Below, in pieces: positions 63,735 through 63,988 of a stretch of 63,988 nucleotides of DNA (its first letter is position 1; each line of letters begins with the position of its first letter). The DNA is taken from NCBI GenBank assembly GCA_003561515.1, contig PWWL01000220.1, positions 1 through 63,988 on the forward strand. The letters are read 5' to 3'. Position numbers and translations under genes: made by a program. The notes below the pieces were generated by a model. The model worked only from the letters and a program-made list of their open reading frames with translations. It did no database searches and was not told the DNA's origin. This DNA comes from Balneolaceae bacterium (GTDB lineage: Bacteria; Bacteroidota; Rhodothermia; Balneolales; Balneolaceae).

Positions 63735-63806
63735 AACCTGCCGGAGTCCGGTGGTTTATCCGGTCCCGGTAGAGTTGGGGTTGGGGAAGTGAATGATGAA
63801 GATTTT
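63735..63806 (+). repeat. REP-like element 1
   Basis: It starts AACCTGCC and has a hairpin CTGCCGG...CCGGTAG followed by agttggggttggggaagtga. It recurs at 63901 with one length difference in the loop. It begins 4 bases after the transposase-like gene. Confidence 0.85.
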
Positions 63807-63826
63807 GAGCTGTTGGTTGGAGTTCA

Positions 63827-63881
63827 CAACTCTACCATGACCCGATCCCGAAAATGCACGGGATCGGGACTATGGCAGGTT
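63827..63881 (-). repeat. REP-like element 2, inverted, with a different hairpin core
   Basis: Read on the minus strand, the ends aacctgcc and ggtagagttg match elements 1 and 3. The interior is a distinct perfect 10-bp hairpin, CCCGATCCCG (63841-63850) with CGGGATCGGG (63859-63868). Confidence 0.8.
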
Positions 63882-63900
63882 GTGAGGTAGTGTTTCACCC

Positions 63901-63971
63901 AACCTGCCGGAGTCCGGTGTTTTTCCGGTCCCGGTAGAGTTGGGGTTGGGGAAGTGAATGATGAAGATTTT
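63901..63971 (+). repeat. REP-like element 3
   Basis: A near-identical direct copy of element 1, continuing to the window end with the same gaagtgaatgatgaag tail. The array may extend beyond the window. Confidence 0.85.
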
Positions 63972-63988
63972 AGGCTGATGGCTGGATC

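Noticed and set aside
1-63988. Search for tRNA, rRNA, CRISPR arrays, phage genes and complete insertion sequences
   Set aside because: No T-loop-like strings in a cloverleaf context, no regular spacer-repeat pattern, and no integrase or intact transposase were seen by eye.

Overview
The window looks like a chromosomal stretch of a Bacteroidota-group bacterium, most likely from the Balneolales/Rhodothermia branch. This is inference, not a database result. It rests on a type IX secretion sorting domain on a secreted metalloprotease, Bat-type TPR proteins, bacillithiol synthesis (BshA), a CarB without its C-terminal allosteric domain, many genes lacking Shine-Dalgarno sites, and families of short dispersed palindromes between genes. 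No rRNA, confident tRNA, CRISPR array, prophage or complete insertion sequence was seen.

Layout. 1-4.5 kb: the 3' end of a DUF4159 gene, a DASS transporter, a RibB-RibA-like riboflavin gene whose second domain has lost its zinc cysteines, and yajC. 4.6-13.1 kb: a sulfur island. A DsrE-like periplasmic protein and a GntR/HutC regulator are divergent from a split YeeE/YedE transporter, a CstB-like persulfide dioxygenase with two rhodanese domains, a SulP carrier, an SLC13 carrier with RCK_C domains, a truncated MFS remnant and a rhodanese. A perfect 16-bp palindrome overlaps a TTGACA-17-TATCTT promoter of the transporter operon, and a near-identical palindrome sits before the regulator gene. 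13.0-14.1 kb: repeats, including two 107-bp near-identical units with terminal inverted repeats. 14.1-20.1 kb: NmrA-like protein, methylmalonyl-CoA mutase (both subunits) and an acyl-CoA dehydrogenase. 20.2-29 kb: a PAS-only sensor, SufE, a DsbA-like protein, gamma carbonic anhydrase, HemW, a T9SS metalloprotease, TrhO and an RluA-type pseudouridine synthase.

29-36.2 kb: three pilin-accessory-like membrane proteins (PilX/W/V layout), malate dehydrogenase, and an operon of ddl, an orphan solute-binding lipoprotein and nadK. 36.3-39.2 kb: response regulator, HEAT-repeat membrane protein and processive glycosyltransferase, a compact putative exopolysaccharide operon. 39.2-39.8 kb: a GxxExxY (PDDEXK_3-like) gene bracketed by inverted arrays of CGCTGATT-type repeats. 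39.8-44 kb: carAB, with repeats between the genes and a terminator-like hairpin in the leader. 44.5-47.5 kb: small membrane proteins and an AbgT transporter preceded by two interlocked inverted repeats. 47.9-52.6 kb: a 2-oxoacid dehydrogenase E2, panC-panD and an M20 peptidase. 52.7-56.8 kb: batE-batD-batC and a YebC-family gene. 57-63 kb: bshA overlapping a serine hydrolase, a HisKA_2 sensor kinase and sucC. 63.2 kb to the end: a RAYT-like transposase relative without recognisable HUH or tyrosine residues, followed by three REP-like palindromes.

The most interesting parts are the HutC-controlled persulfide/thiosulfate module, the GxxExxY-plus-repeat cassette, the apparently dead RAYT with its REPs, the response regulator-HEAT-glycosyltransferase operon, and the candidate RNA switches before abgT and carA.
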